A stretch of DNA of 64,000 nucleotides from Tahibacter harae (GCF_024437735.1 NZ_JANFQO010000006.1:1-64000); one strand, 5' to 3'. Positions 8,566 to 17,221 are shown, counted from the first letter of the stretch. The notes: generated by a model from the sequence alone, not told the origin. Numbers and translations are program-made.

Positions 8566-9123
8566 CTACCAGCGCATCATGGGAAGCGGGTTAAGCGGGT
8601 ATTGAACGAAACGCCGGCAGGCGAGGCGAAACAGCAGGCGATGGAACCCGGCAGTGGGAAACCGGCCGAACACTTCGGACAGGAACGGACGCGCAATCCC
8701 CGCCGCAAAAAGGCCTGCCGATACGTCGGCCAGATCGGCTCGCCGGAACGGTTCGACCAATGCTTCGCCGGCGCCCCGATAGCGCGTCACCTTGTGATGC
8801 TGGCCGATCATGGCGTCGATGACCTCGCCCTGGTTGTCGTGGTCGTTCGACGCCAGCCATTCCTGCGCGCGTTTCCTCGACGGTTCGAGATAGTCGAAGG
8901 TCCGCTGTGTCCAGATGCCAATATCGTGAAAAGCCGCGGCAATGCTGACGGCATCCAGCGAACTCGCCGGAGCCAGCACATGGCAGAAATTGGCCACGCG
9001 ATACGCATGGTTGCGGTAAGCGACGAAGTCGGTGCCAAGGTGCTGCGCATGCTGTCCGAGAATGTCGTCCAGCAGCGGCAACCGGGCCAGAAGAACAGGG
9101 GCGCTACGCGGATGCACGCTCAT
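8566..9123 (-). CDS. HD-domain metal-dependent hydrolase-like protein
   Basis: This 185-residue protein has HD-superfamily metal ligands: His39 in YRNHAYRV, the His66-Asp67 pair in AAFHDIGIW, and downstream DHDNQ and GQHHKV histidines. HD proteins are typically phosphohydrolases, and some act as hydratases. The ATG at 9123 overlaps the upstream gene's TGA as ATGA, indicating translational coupling. The frame is open further upstream, but that part lies inside the preceding gene. Substrate unknown. It is followed after 38 bp by the secreted hydrolase gene. Confidence 0.8.
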   Translation of the reverse strand: MSVHPRSAPVLLARLPLLDDILGQHAQHLGTDFVAYRNHAYRVANFCHVLAPASSLDAVSIAAAFHDIGIWTQRTFDYLEPSRKRAQEWLASNDHDNQGEVIDAMIGQHHKVTRYRGAGEALVEPFRRADLADVSAGLFAAGIARPFLSEVFGRFPTAGFHRLLFRLACRRFVQYPLNPLPMMRW

Positions 9124-10196
9124 TCCGGCGGCGTTGCGGGAAGCTTGAAACGGCTCAGCGTCCATCGCGTCACGTCCTCCTCCCATTCGTCGCCCTGCAT
9201 AGGCGTGATCGGCAACGACAGGTTGGTGACCACCATCCAGCCACCGTTTACCGCCGTACTCGCCGGGAACAGCAAGCCGCGCGGCGCACCGCCGTCCAGT
9301 CCCTCGAACGCGCCGGCGCGTGCGCGCACACGTCCGGCCGCATCCAGCGCGATCACGGCGTCGGCCTGGTTCGCCGCAACCCAGAACCATCCCTTGTGCT
9401 GCAGCAGGCCGTCGGCGCCGTGGATGCTTTCCGCCACGACATTCACGCTGCCCTGGGGCAGCTTCATCCGCAGCAGCCGTCCGTCGCCGGCGTTGGTGAT
9501 GTACAGGTGTTGCTCGTCTTCATCGAGCGCGAGGCCGTTGGCACCGAACGGCAGGGCGCCGGCCGTGCCCAGCAGCGGGTCGCGCGACACGACCTGCACG
9601 TCGCACGGCGCGCACTGCGCAGCCTTGGCGATGCGGTAAATCGCACCCTGGAACGAATCGGAAACATACAGGTTGCCGGCGCGGTCCGGCACCATGCCGT
9701 TGATGCCGGGAAATCCCGACGCACCGAATTCGATGCGGTCCTGGCTTCCTTCCGGGTTGGCGACGGTGCGCGCAGTGGGCTGGGGCGGATCGAGCCGCCC
9801 GAAGGTGGCGACATCCGTAACAGCGGTAGATGCGTCGAAGTCCACCGGCAAACGCTGCAGCTTCGATGCACCGAAGTTGAGCACGTAGACGTGGCCGCCG
9901 GCCACCGCCAGGCCGGTGAGCGGCGCAGTGCCGAAGCGGCGCTGTGCCAGCAGCCGGCCGTCGCGGGAATAGCGCAGCAACTGGTTGTTGCGCACGGATT
10001 CGGGCAGGCGCGCGTCGTACGTTCCTACAAAGATATCGCCGCTGGCGGCATCAACGGCCAGCCCTTCGGGCTGGCGTACATCCGGCGGCAATTCGATGAA
10101 GCGCTCCACGGCGATGCGCAGCGGCAGGGATTCGGCTGCCGCTGCCGCTGCCGCGGCAGCCGCCAGGATCAGCACGGGGAGAAAGGCGGTTTTCAC
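9120..10196 (-). CDS. Secreted SMP-30/NHL-like beta-propeller protein
   Basis: This 358-residue protein has a signal peptide with a long Ala-rich hydrophobic core (residues 1-21). Propeller blades follow with repeated motifs such as PEGLAVDAASGDIFVGTYD, GINGMVPDRAGNLYVSDS and GANGLALDEDEQHLYITNAGD. The last resembles SMP-30/gluconolactonase and NHL blades, where Asp/Asn residues coordinate a metal. The GTG start overlaps the preceding isochorismatase-like gene's stop as GTGA, so the pair is translationally coupled. It may be a lactonase or only a ligand-binding propeller. Activity is not proven. Confidence 0.78.
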   Translation of the reverse strand: MKTAFLPVLILAAAAAAAAAAESLPLRIAVERFIELPPDVRQPEGLAVDAASGDIFVGTYDARLPESVRNNQLLRYSRDGRLLAQRRFGTAPLTGLAVAGGHVYVLNFGASKLQRLPVDFDASTAVTDVATFGRLDPPQPTARTVANPEGSQDRIEFGASGFPGINGMVPDRAGNLYVSDSFQGAIYRIAKAAQCAPCDVQVVSRDPLLGTAGALPFGANGLALDEDEQHLYITNAGDGRLLRMKLPQGSVNVVAESIHGADGLLQHKGWFWVAANQADAVIALDAAGRVRARAGAFEGLDGGAPRGLLFPASTAVNGGWMVVTNLSLPITPMQGDEWEEDVTRWTLSRFKLPATPPE

Positions 10197-10852
10197 GGCG
10201 AATCCCGGCGAACGGCACCGGCCTGCTGCTCGCCGCGCGGAAGGGCCGCCAGGAGTTCATCGGTGGAAAGGATCGCGTGCGCGAAGGAAGGGCCGTTTAC
10301 CTCGTGTGCGGCGTGCATGCCTTCGGCGCTGAAGGCGGCCGTGGCGTCTCTTACCAGCGTCACGTGATAACCCAGCTCCATGCCGAATCGCGCGGTGGAC
10401 TCGACGCAGGTGTTGGCAACCATGCCGACCAGGATGATCCTGCGGATCCCGTGCAGCTTCAGCTGTGCATCCAGGTCGGTGTTGGCAAAGCCGCTCTGCG
10501 CCCAATGCTCGTGCACGACGATGTCGCCGGGCCTGGGACCGAACCCGGGATGGAATTCGCCGCCCCAGCTGCCTTCGGCAAACAGCTGTGTTCTGGCGAC
10601 GCCCTGCTGCGACAGATTGGTCTGCAGCCAGCCCGCGTAGTCGCCGGGCCGCCAGCGCCGATGAGGCACGATGAACACGCGCAGGGAAGCAGCACGGACC
10701 GCCTGGATGACACGGGGCAGGTTTTCATAGAAGCCCGAGGCTTGCGCAGTACCTTTCGTGAGTTCGTAGAGCTTGCCGCCCTCGCTCATGAAGTCGTTGT
10801 ACGGGTCTACGATCAGCAGGGCGCTGTCATGTGCGGTGTAGGCTGAGTCCAC
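10193..10852 (-). CDS. Isochorismatase-family cysteine hydrolase
   Basis: This 219-residue protein has the family layout: the nucleotide-fold strand ALLIVDPYND (Asp16), and the catalytic loop VGMVANTCVEST with Cys149. The position usually held by the catalytic Lys reads HEHWAQSGFANTDLD, a Glu-His-Trp variant I know from a subgroup of isochorismatase-like proteins. It is therefore probably an amidase-like or uncharacterised member, not an isochorismatase of siderophore synthesis. It overlaps the following propeller gene by 4 nt and lies 15 bp after the membrane-protein gene. Confidence 0.83.
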   Translation of the reverse strand: MDSAYTAHDSALLIVDPYNDFMSEGGKLYELTKGTAQASGFYENLPRVIQAVRAASLRVFIVPHRRWRPGDYAGWLQTNLSQQGVARTQLFAEGSWGGEFHPGFGPRPGDIVVHEHWAQSGFANTDLDAQLKLHGIRRIILVGMVANTCVESTARFGMELGYHVTLVRDATAAFSAEGMHAAHEVNGPSFAHAILSTDELLAALPRGEQQAGAVRRDSP

Positions 10853-10867
10853 CTTTTCCTCCTCCTG

Positions 10868-11365
10868 TCAGGCTGACGGCGCAATCCTTGGCGCACGGCG
10901 AATCCGCAGCACCTGCCAGGCGGCGCCGGCCAGATAAATGACGAAGCCGATTGCGACCAGCAGCTTCAATGTCGGATCTTCCGGCCCGCTGAAAGCCGGG
11001 GCGCCCAGTGGAATGCGCGTTCCGGTTTCGGTCAGGCCGGGAATCAGGTGGAAGAACAGCGTCAGCGAGTAGCCCGTTACCGCCAGGTAGCGGGAGAGGC
11101 CGGTACCGCCGCGTTTCCCGGCTGCGTGGGCGATGAGCAGCACCACCAGGGTCAGTATGGCCAGCGCATGCGGCGGACCGAATCCGCCGTGGCGGAAGAT
11201 GAAAAGGCCGGTAAATGCGGTGGCGGCGGTCAGCCAGACGTACAGCCGGCCGGCGCGCGTGTGCATGCCGATCTCGCCGTACTTGAACAGGGCCGCCAGG
11301 CCGCAGGCCACCGCCGCGAGAGCGATGATGGTGTGGATCATTCCGAACGGACTGATGTTGAGCAT
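10868..11365 (-). CDS. Small integral membrane protein, unknown function
   Basis: This 165-residue protein has about four hydrophobic helices (roughly residues 6-27, 40-57, 63-82 and 130-152) and a basic C-terminus (RIRRAPRI). A His-rich interhelix segment, FRHGGFGPPHAL, and a second one, FHLIPGL, could bind a metal or haem, as in DUF2306-like membrane proteins, but I cannot assign a family firmly. It lies 54 bp downstream of the haloperoxidase-like gene and 15 bp before the isochorismatase-like gene, so it belongs to the same probable operon. Confidence 0.7.
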   Translation of the reverse strand: MLNISPFGMIHTIIALAAVACGLAALFKYGEIGMHTRAGRLYVWLTAATAFTGLFIFRHGGFGPPHALAILTLVVLLIAHAAGKRGGTGLSRYLAVTGYSLTLFFHLIPGLTETGTRIPLGAPAFSGPEDPTLKLLVAIGFVIYLAGAAWQVLRIRRAPRIAPSA

Positions 11366-11419
11366 GGCGCGTACTCCGGCGTCGCGGCGAGGTGTCCGGC
11401 TTCTACGGCTGCACGGGGT

Positions 11420-12454
11420 TCAGGACCGGGCGAACGCCAGCAGGTCGGCGTTGAGACGGTCCTTGTGCGTGTCGGCGATGCCGTGCGGGGCACCTTCGTA
11501 GACGACCAGCTTGTTGTTCGGGATCAGCCTGGCCGAGGCGCGCGCGGCGGCGTCGATCGGCACGATCTGGTCGTCGTCGCCGTGGACCAGCAGGGTCGGC
11601 ACGTCGAACTTCTTCAGGTCCTCGGTGAAATCCGTTTCCGAGAAGGCCTTGATGCTGTCGTAGGTGTTCTTGTGCCCGCCCATCATGCCCTGCATCCACC
11701 AGGCCTGGATCACGCCCGGCGAGGGCTTGGCGCCGGGGCGGTTGTAGCCGAAGAACGGGCCGGAGGGGATATCCAGGAACAACTGCGAACGGTTGGCCAG
11801 CAGGCCGGCGCGGATGCCGTCGAAGACCGCGAGCGGCAGGCCGCCGGGATTGGCTTCGGTCCTGACCATCAGCGGCGGCACCGCGGAGATCAGGCCGGCC
11901 TTCTTCACGCGCTTGCTGCCATGGCGGCCGATGTAGCGCGCCACCTCGCCGCCACCGGTGGAGAAGCCGAACATCGTCGCGTCCTTCACGTCGAGGTGAT
12001 CGAGCAACTGCGCCAGATCATCGGCATAGTGATCCATGTCGTTGCCGTCCCAGGGCTGGCTGGAGCGGCCGTGTCCGCGACGGTCGTGGGCGATGCAGCG
12101 GAAACCATTGGCGGCCAGGTGATACATCTGCGATTCCCAGCTGTCGGCATTGAGCGGCCAGCCATGGCTGAAGGTGACCACCGGGCCGGTCCCCCAGTCC
12201 TTGTAATAGATCTCCACGCCGTCTTTGGTTGTGAAGGTGCTCATGGTCCGGCGGACTCCTGCGCTTGAGGAAGGGGATGACGCGACGGGAGCATTCCCGC
12301 CGGGTGGCGGCGGCGAGGGCGCACAGCCCGCCAGCGGAAGCAGCGCAGCCGCGGCGAGTGCGGCGCCGCCGATAATCAGTTCCCGGCGGGTCGCGTCCAA
12401 CGGCCCGCGGGCGCTGCTGTCGGCCGGGGAGTGCGCAATGCGAGGCGGGCCCAC
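11420..12454 (-). CDS. Tat-exported lipoprotein, alpha/beta hydrolase of the non-haem haloperoxidase type
   Basis: The catalytic domain (from Met71) matches cofactor-free chloroperoxidase/esterase proteins: [12 protein letters not shown] oxyanion region, nucleophile elbow GFSTGGG (Ser165), acid in [10 protein letters not shown] and His in [11 protein letters not shown]. The GTG start at 12454 is chosen because GGGGAG lies 8 nt upstream. It adds a twin-arginine motif TRRELIIGG (Arg23-Arg24), a hydrophobic stretch and a lipobox LAGC (Cys44), then a Pro/Ser-rich linker. A start at Met71 would give a cytosolic enzyme. It is the first gene of the six-gene minus-strand cluster. Confidence 0.85.
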   Translation of the reverse strand: MGPPRIAHSPADSSARGPLDATRRELIIGGAALAAAALLPLAGCAPSPPPPGGNAPVASSPSSSAGVRRTMSTFTTKDGVEIYYKDWGTGPVVTFSHGWPLNADSWESQMYHLAANGFRCIAHDRRGHGRSSQPWDGNDMDHYADDLAQLLDHLDVKDATMFGFSTGGGEVARYIGRHGSKRVKKAGLISAVPPLMVRTEANPGGLPLAVFDGIRAGLLANRSQLFLDIPSGPFFGYNRPGAKPSPGVIQAWWMQGMMGGHKNTYDSIKAFSETDFTEDLKKFDVPTLLVHGDDDQIVPIDAAARASARLIPNNKLVVYEGAPHGIADTHKDRLNADLLAFARS

Positions 12455-12666
12455 AGGTCATCTCCCCAGGCTGGAATGCGGAGCGGCTGTGCAAGATGGT
12501 CGGTCCGCCGCCTGCGGCCTGGCTACGTAAAAACGGCAAAAAGCACCACCGCCGCGATTTTCGCTTTGTGATCCGGCGGCGAGCGGAATTGCCAGATTTG
12601 CGTAGCCGACGCCGGGATTTCCGGAAATGATGGGAACGTGTCCCGCAGCCCGCACAGGCCGGCCTC

Positions 12667-13041
12667 ATGGTGCGCTCTCCCGCGTGGTCCCCGGTTGGAC
12701 ATGGCCACAGGACACCTGTGGACAAGATCGTTGATCGGCTCAGGCAGGCGGATGCCCGGCCGCTCTGTGTTGCGGATCTGGTGCAGGCCTCGGGCATGAG
12801 CGAGCGGACGCTGCGTTCCTGGTTCCGGCGGTGTTTCGGCGTGGCGCCGCACCGCTACCTGCATATCCGGCGCATGCATTTGATCCGCATTGCATTGAGT
12901 ATGTCCGGGGCGGGTCAGGACACCGTGGCCGCCGTGGCGAAGCGGTTCGGATACGCCGATGCCGGGCGCATGGCGTCCGCTTATCTGGACCTGTTCGGCG
13001 AGTATCCGCAACAGACATTGGAACGACGCCTCGGCGAGTAG
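12667..13041 (+). CDS. Short AraC-type HTH protein (DNA-binding domain only)
   Basis: This 124-residue protein is essentially one AraC C-terminal domain with two helix-turn-helix units: CVADLVQASGMSERTLRSWF, then VAAVAKRFGYADAGRMASAY with the usual 'F....G..P' close. The 200-residue sensory domain normally found in front is missing; only about 20 residues precede the domain. It is transcribed away from the six-gene hydrolase cluster, 212 bp from that cluster's start, so it may regulate it. It may be a stand-alone small regulator or the remnant of a full AraC protein. Confidence 0.72.
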   Translation: MVRSPAWSPVGHGHRTPVDKIVDRLRQADARPLCVADLVQASGMSERTLRSWFRRCFGVAPHRYLHIRRMHLIRIALSMSGAGQDTVAAVAKRFGYADAGRMASAYLDLFGEYPQQTLERRLGE

Positions 13042-13178
13042 CTGCGTGCGGTCTTCGTGTACCCGGGCCGGTGTTCGCGGCACGGTCGCGTATCCGTTCT
13101 TTCATCTTCGCAGCCCCGCCGGACGCCTGTTGCGCAGGCACCGGGCCGCCCGCCTGGACAGGAGGCCCGCCGCGCAGA

Positions 13179-14141
13179 TCAGGATTCCGGCTTGTTCAGT
13201 GCTCCCCGCAGGGCCGTCGATGGAAGCACGCCAAAATAGTCACGGTACTGCCTGGCGAAACGCCCGAGATCCCAGACGCCGAAGCGGGCGCACACATTGG
13301 TCACGGTTTCGCCTGGAGGCGCCTGCTTCAGCGCGGCGTGTATGACCCTCAGGCGGTGCCCCATCAGATACCGGTGGGGACTGATCCCGAGATGGCTGTT
13401 GAATATGTTGCGCAGCGTCCGCTCGGAAGCGCCGGTGGCGGAGCACAGATCTTCCGTGTAGAGCGGCGCGTGGGATACCGAGTCGATCAGTTCCAGGGCA
13501 AGCCGCAGGACGCGGGCGTAGTCGACATAGCCCTTGGGGCGCAGCACCTGGCGGGATTCGACCGGCAGCAGCAGCGCGAATACCGCCTCCAGCAATTCAC
13601 GGCGGGCGGCGTCCTGGGCGGCGTCGGCGTGCAGTTCCTCGGGGGCATTCAGCTCCTGCCGGAACAGCCGCCGCACCAGCCAGGAGAGCGCGGTGGTACC
13701 GGCGGCGGAGCGGATCACCAGGTTCTTTTTCAGCAGCGAAGCATCGAATTCATCCTCGTGCGCGGCGGCCCACCGGAGCACCAGCTCGCACGACATGGCT
13801 ATCGTCATCCAGCTTGCCGGGCGCGCTGCGTCGATGTGAAACATGGCGCCGGGGATCATCCATCCGACGGTACGCCGGTTGAAGCGATTCCCGTCGACGG
13901 CCGTCATGTCGTGGCCGGTGATCGGAAGAAAGAGGTTGAAGTAACCGGAAAGCCCGACGCCGTGATACACGGTGCCGGCGCCTTCGCGTCCGGCCATGAC
14001 GGCCACGCCGCCCAGGTCGAGGACGCGCAGGCGCCAGTCGCGCTGCTGCCTGGACTTCAGGACGTAGCGCCCCTGTACGCCGTAGAGCGCTTCCTCGAAC
14101 TCGTCGAACTCGCCGCAAGTAAGCTTGAGCATCGCGGGCAC
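13179..14141 (-). CDS. AraC-family transcriptional regulator
   Basis: This 320-residue regulator has an N-terminal cupin-like AraC-binding domain (about 1-200) and a C-terminal double HTH (about 215-315): EDLCSATGASERTLRNIF and VTNVCARFGVWDLGRFARQY, with LGISPHRYLM between them. The C-terminus is clearly homologous to the short AraC protein at 12667-13041, with which it is convergent. Effector and targets are unknown. The upstream side borders the tandem-repeat region at 14.3 kb, so its promoter lies between the ATG and that array. Confidence 0.88.
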   Translation of the reverse strand: MPAMLKLTCGEFDEFEEALYGVQGRYVLKSRQQRDWRLRVLDLGGVAVMAGREGAGTVYHGVGLSGYFNLFLPITGHDMTAVDGNRFNRRTVGWMIPGAMFHIDAARPASWMTIAMSCELVLRWAAAHEDEFDASLLKKNLVIRSAAGTTALSWLVRRLFRQELNAPEELHADAAQDAARRELLEAVFALLLPVESRQVLRPKGYVDYARVLRLALELIDSVSHAPLYTEDLCSATGASERTLRNIFNSHLGISPHRYLMGHRLRVIHAALKQAPPGETVTNVCARFGVWDLGRFARQYRDYFGVLPSTALRGALNKPES

Positions 14142-14707
14142 CTCGTCCGGGACGCTACAACAGCGGACTCATCTGTTACAAGCCTCGCATTCTGGACAAT
14201 GCGGAGCAAAAAAAAAATCGGGATCAATGGCTTGCGTCGGCCGCACGGTATGCCGAAACGGGCGGGGCGATGAAATGGCGCCCCAGTAGCACAGCGGGAA
14301 TCATGAATGTCCCCGAATTGCCCTCCTGCAATCGGCTGGCGCTGAAGGCGTTGGCGCGGTTGTGTGGTGCGGGATTGTGTGGGGGTCCCGGAACTGCGGG
14401 ATATGGGTGTCCCGAAATTTCGTCCATGGGTGTCCTGAAATTTCGCTGCAATGGGCTGGCGCTCAAGGCGTTGGCGCGGTTGTGTGGGGCAGGATTGTGT
14501 GGGGGTCCCGGAACTGCGGGATTTATGGGTGTCCCGAAATTTCGTCCGGGCCGGGCTGAGGGTGGCCGTAACGGACGGGCATGAGCGGGGAGCGCCGCAA
14601 GAAACGCAGGAAGTTTGCTTGTCGTGCGCGGGGGAAAACACGCCTTGTGCCAAACTTCCGCATGACGCCACCCTGTTCGGGCTGGCGAACCGGACGGGGA
14701 GGGGGAC
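14142..14707. other. Intergenic region with tandem repeat
   Basis: This gap of about 565 bp lies between divergent genes. It has no plausible coding sequence. A poly-A tract lies at about 14210-14218 and the tandem repeat at 14327-14547. The segment after about 14550 leads to the start of the 411-residue secreted protein. Confidence 0.55.
14327..14547. repeat. Two ~100-bp direct repeats with CGAAATTTCG palindromes
   Basis: Units at 14327-14425 and 14447-14547 are nearly identical (few substitutions, a 2-bp indel) and offset by about 120 bp. Each ends with ATGGGTGTCCCGAAATTTCG, whose CGAAATTTCG core is a perfect palindrome. A third, slightly altered copy of this end motif sits between the units at 14426-14446. 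A weaker relative (AATGTCCCCGAATTG) occurs at about 14306. No transposase is adjacent. Confidence 0.85.
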
Positions 14708-15943
14708 ATGCGCCGTTGGATAGCCTTGGCGGGTCTGTTGCTGGCGGCCGTGCCGCCGGCAGTGGCAGAGGTCAAATTCCCCACCGCGAGGGAGTACATC
14801 GACGAGCACCGGCCGAAGATCGAGAAGCGCCCGCTTACGTCGAAGGAGAAGTCGACGGCGAAGAACGTGATCGCCGCGCTCAAGAAAAAGAAGACCCTGA
14901 CCGAAGCCGAGTTGATCGCGCTGCGCCCGATGGCCAACGCGGGCGATATTGCCGCCATGTACGCACTGTTCGAGGGCTATGGCGATGTGCGGGACGTCAA
15001 GACCCTTTTCACCGGCGGCAGCCGCCGCGAGTCGGAAGCGATGGCGGGCTTGCGCGGCCTGTGGGCCATGGCGCTGTGGCGGGAAGGCGAGCGCGACCGA
15101 TGGCTGGCGTGGGCGATCAACGGGTGCCTCGATGATGCCGGCGGTCCCCAGACCGGGCCGAAGTCCGGCCGCTTCACGGCCACGCAATGCGGTTACAGCG
15201 CGACCATCGAACTTGATGCCGGCCAGGACCTGTTCCGCTATGCCAACGGCCAGCCGGGATTCGCCGCGCCGCGCAGCATCGTGTTCGAGGAATACGCGAT
15301 GGCGCCGAAGCTGACGCCGGAAGAAGAGCTGGCGCGGTTCCAGCGGATCATCGCGAAGTGGAACCAGGGCGAGACCACGGATGCGCCGGAAGATGGCGTG
15401 TGGATCATGTCCTGGGTCTATACGCAGGGCCCGGAGGTGAGAGCGGCCTACTCGACGGCTTACGACAGGATGCGCGCCGGCGTGAACGCGCGGGAAGGCG
15501 CCGCCAACATCGCCAAGCGCGAAGCGGATGCGGCCGCACACCAGGCCCGCATCGCGGAATGGAAATCGCTGCAGGAAAAGCGCATCGCGGCGAAGGCGGC
15601 TAAACAGGAACTCGACGCGAAAGACGAACAGCGGTTCGTGCAGCTCTCCTTCTGGCTGCGCGGGGAGTACATCGTACCGATCGGGAAGGAGCAGGTGCTG
15701 ATGCAGCAATGGCAGCGCGACGACTTCTGCCAGTACGGTCCGGCCGATTATTGCCAACGCCAGCGCGATCTCGCCTACGCGCGCGAGAATGCCGCGATGG
15801 AAGAGCGGGTGTCGCGGGCGAATGCCTGGAAGATCGACCGCAGCCGCGGCGATGTCACCGTCCGCAGCTACGACCAGAACGGCAACTATCTCGGCACCTC
15901 CACCATGCCGTCCTGGCAGGCGGACATCCTGAAGGGCAATTGA
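14708..15943 (+). CDS. Secreted protein of unknown function
   Basis: This 411-residue protein has a clear signal peptide (residues 1-20, ending AVA). The first half contains LIALRPMANAGDIAAMYALF, reminiscent of a Sel1-like or TPR helix pair, and two cysteines. A charged segment at about 260-310, rich in Ala/Lys/Glu, is predicted to be helical and perhaps coiled-coil. Two further cysteines follow in DDFCQYGPADYCQRQ. The C-terminus has a beta-like VTVRSYDQNGNYLGTSTMP segment. I recognise no family. It stands alone after the tandem repeat. Confidence 0.7.
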   Translation: MRRWIALAGLLLAAVPPAVAEVKFPTAREYIDEHRPKIEKRPLTSKEKSTAKNVIAALKKKKTLTEAELIALRPMANAGDIAAMYALFEGYGDVRDVKTLFTGGSRRESEAMAGLRGLWAMALWREGERDRWLAWAINGCLDDAGGPQTGPKSGRFTATQCGYSATIELDAGQDLFRYANGQPGFAAPRSIVFEEYAMAPKLTPEEELARFQRIIAKWNQGETTDAPEDGVWIMSWVYTQGPEVRAAYSTAYDRMRAGVNAREGAANIAKREADAAAHQARIAEWKSLQEKRIAAKAAKQELDAKDEQRFVQLSFWLRGEYIVPIGKEQVLMQQWQRDDFCQYGPADYCQRQRDLAYARENAAMEERVSRANAWKIDRSRGDVTVRSYDQNGNYLGTSTMPSWQADILKGN

Positions 15944-16147
15944 GAAAGGTCTGAACAATCCACCTGACCGAGACAGCCCCGCCCCGATCGGAACTCCGGG
16001 CGGCGGACCCGATGAGCGTCGGCGATGGCGAGTACGCGAGCCAGCGCAAGCGTACAGGCCGGGAAACCTTGCTTGCGGAGTCGCCATGGCCATTTCCTCG
16101 TGCCACGGCGAGGCCAGGCTTGTGTCAGGGGGCTGCCGAACCGGGAA

Positions 16148-16915
16148 CTAGGCAAACACCGGATCCGTCTCGTCCATCAGATCGATCCCGCAAGCCAGGT
16201 TTTCCACCCAGTCGAGGAATTTGCCGATGGTCGCCGGATCCGCAAACGGCACGCCGTGCTGCGGCACGATCATCGAGGGATTCAGCGCGCGCACCCGCCG
16301 CGCCCATAGCCGGCAGACCTTGTTCGAGGCCATGTAGCGGCGGTGGAAACCGGCCATCGTCGGCACATGCGCCTCGAAATCGCGCACCGGCGCGTATTCG
16401 CCGTCGACCATGGAGGCGCCCATGTCGCCGGAGAAGAGAATGCGGCTGACCGGATCGAAAAACTGGAAATTGCCCACACTGTGCAGAAAGTGCGCGGGTA
16501 CCGCGCGCAGGTGGGAATTGCCCAGCGGAATGTCCGCGCCGGGATCCGGCAGCAGGAAATAGCGTTCGCCGCCGCTGTCTTTCTGGTAATGCGGCACGCC
16601 GTGCGGAATGAAGCGGCCCCACAGGCGCGAGCAGACGATGGTGGCCGAGGTATACATCAGCCAGCGGTCGACCGAACCGATGATGTCCGGATCCTGGTGC
16701 GAAGCCAGCACGTAGGTCAGCTGGCGCAGCGGCAGATAGCGCGATACGGCCAGGCTCAGCGGCGTATACAGCAGGGCGCCGCCTGGATCGATCAGGGCGG
16801 ATTTGTCGCCGTGCAGCACCAGGAATTGATTCGCCTGTATGCCGTCGTCGCCACGCACCAGATCGTGGAAGGCGATACAGGCATGGTCGCCCTGGCGGAA
16901 TAGTTCGGTAGGCAT
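16148..16915 (-). CDS. Metallo-beta-lactamase-fold protein of the ODP (di-iron) type
   Basis: This 255-residue protein has the metal-binding order of the oxygen-binding di-iron (flavodiiron-like) branch of the fold: ASHQDPDIIGSV at about 71-82, then AHFLHSVGNFQFFD, LFSGDMG and a late PQHGVPF. The first motif is His-x-Asp-x-Asp rather than the standard HxHxDH. It lacks the flavodoxin domain of FprA proteins, so it is a stand-alone ODP domain. Its reaction (O2 or NO reduction, or sensing) cannot be stated. It is a single gene. Confidence 0.8.
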   Translation of the reverse strand: MPTELFRQGDHACIAFHDLVRGDDGIQANQFLVLHGDKSALIDPGGALLYTPLSLAVSRYLPLRQLTYVLASHQDPDIIGSVDRWLMYTSATIVCSRLWGRFIPHGVPHYQKDSGGERYFLLPDPGADIPLGNSHLRAVPAHFLHSVGNFQFFDPVSRILFSGDMGASMVDGEYAPVRDFEAHVPTMAGFHRRYMASNKVCRLWARRVRALNPSMIVPQHGVPFADPATIGKFLDWVENLACGIDLMDETDPVFA

Positions 16916-17221
16916 GGGGCTGGGTCGGCAGGCGCACGCGGAGTGTGCAGGGCCATGCTAGCCGGCGCTGCGGGGCGCGTTTTGATCCTGATCAAGCCGG
17001 GATCGGGGTTTCGGGTTACGGAGGGCGATAGGGATTCCGAGCCGTGTCGTCGCGGTGCCGGGGCGATCCGGCGGCCGACGCGCCTGATCCTTCGCCCCAG
17101 GTTGCTCAAAAGCCGGAAGGCGCGTCGCCCAGTACCGCAAGCTCCCACCCGGAAACCTGCAAGCTGGCCATTCCAGGCGCACCCTGCCACGAATCTCCCA
17201 TCGCCAATCCGGTTCCGCCGC
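16916..17221. other. Intergenic gap, nothing recognised
   Basis: About 306 bp separate the ODP gene start from the purC stop, both on the minus strand. The sequence is GC-rich without clear stems, repeats or coding potential. The ODP gene's promoter should lie here, but no good -35/-10 pair stands out. Confidence 0.5.

Noticed and set aside
10193-10852. Annotation as an isochorismatase of siderophore synthesis
   Set aside because: No siderophore genes are nearby, there is no aryl-carrier domain, and the expected catalytic Lys segment is replaced by EHW...SGFANTDLD.
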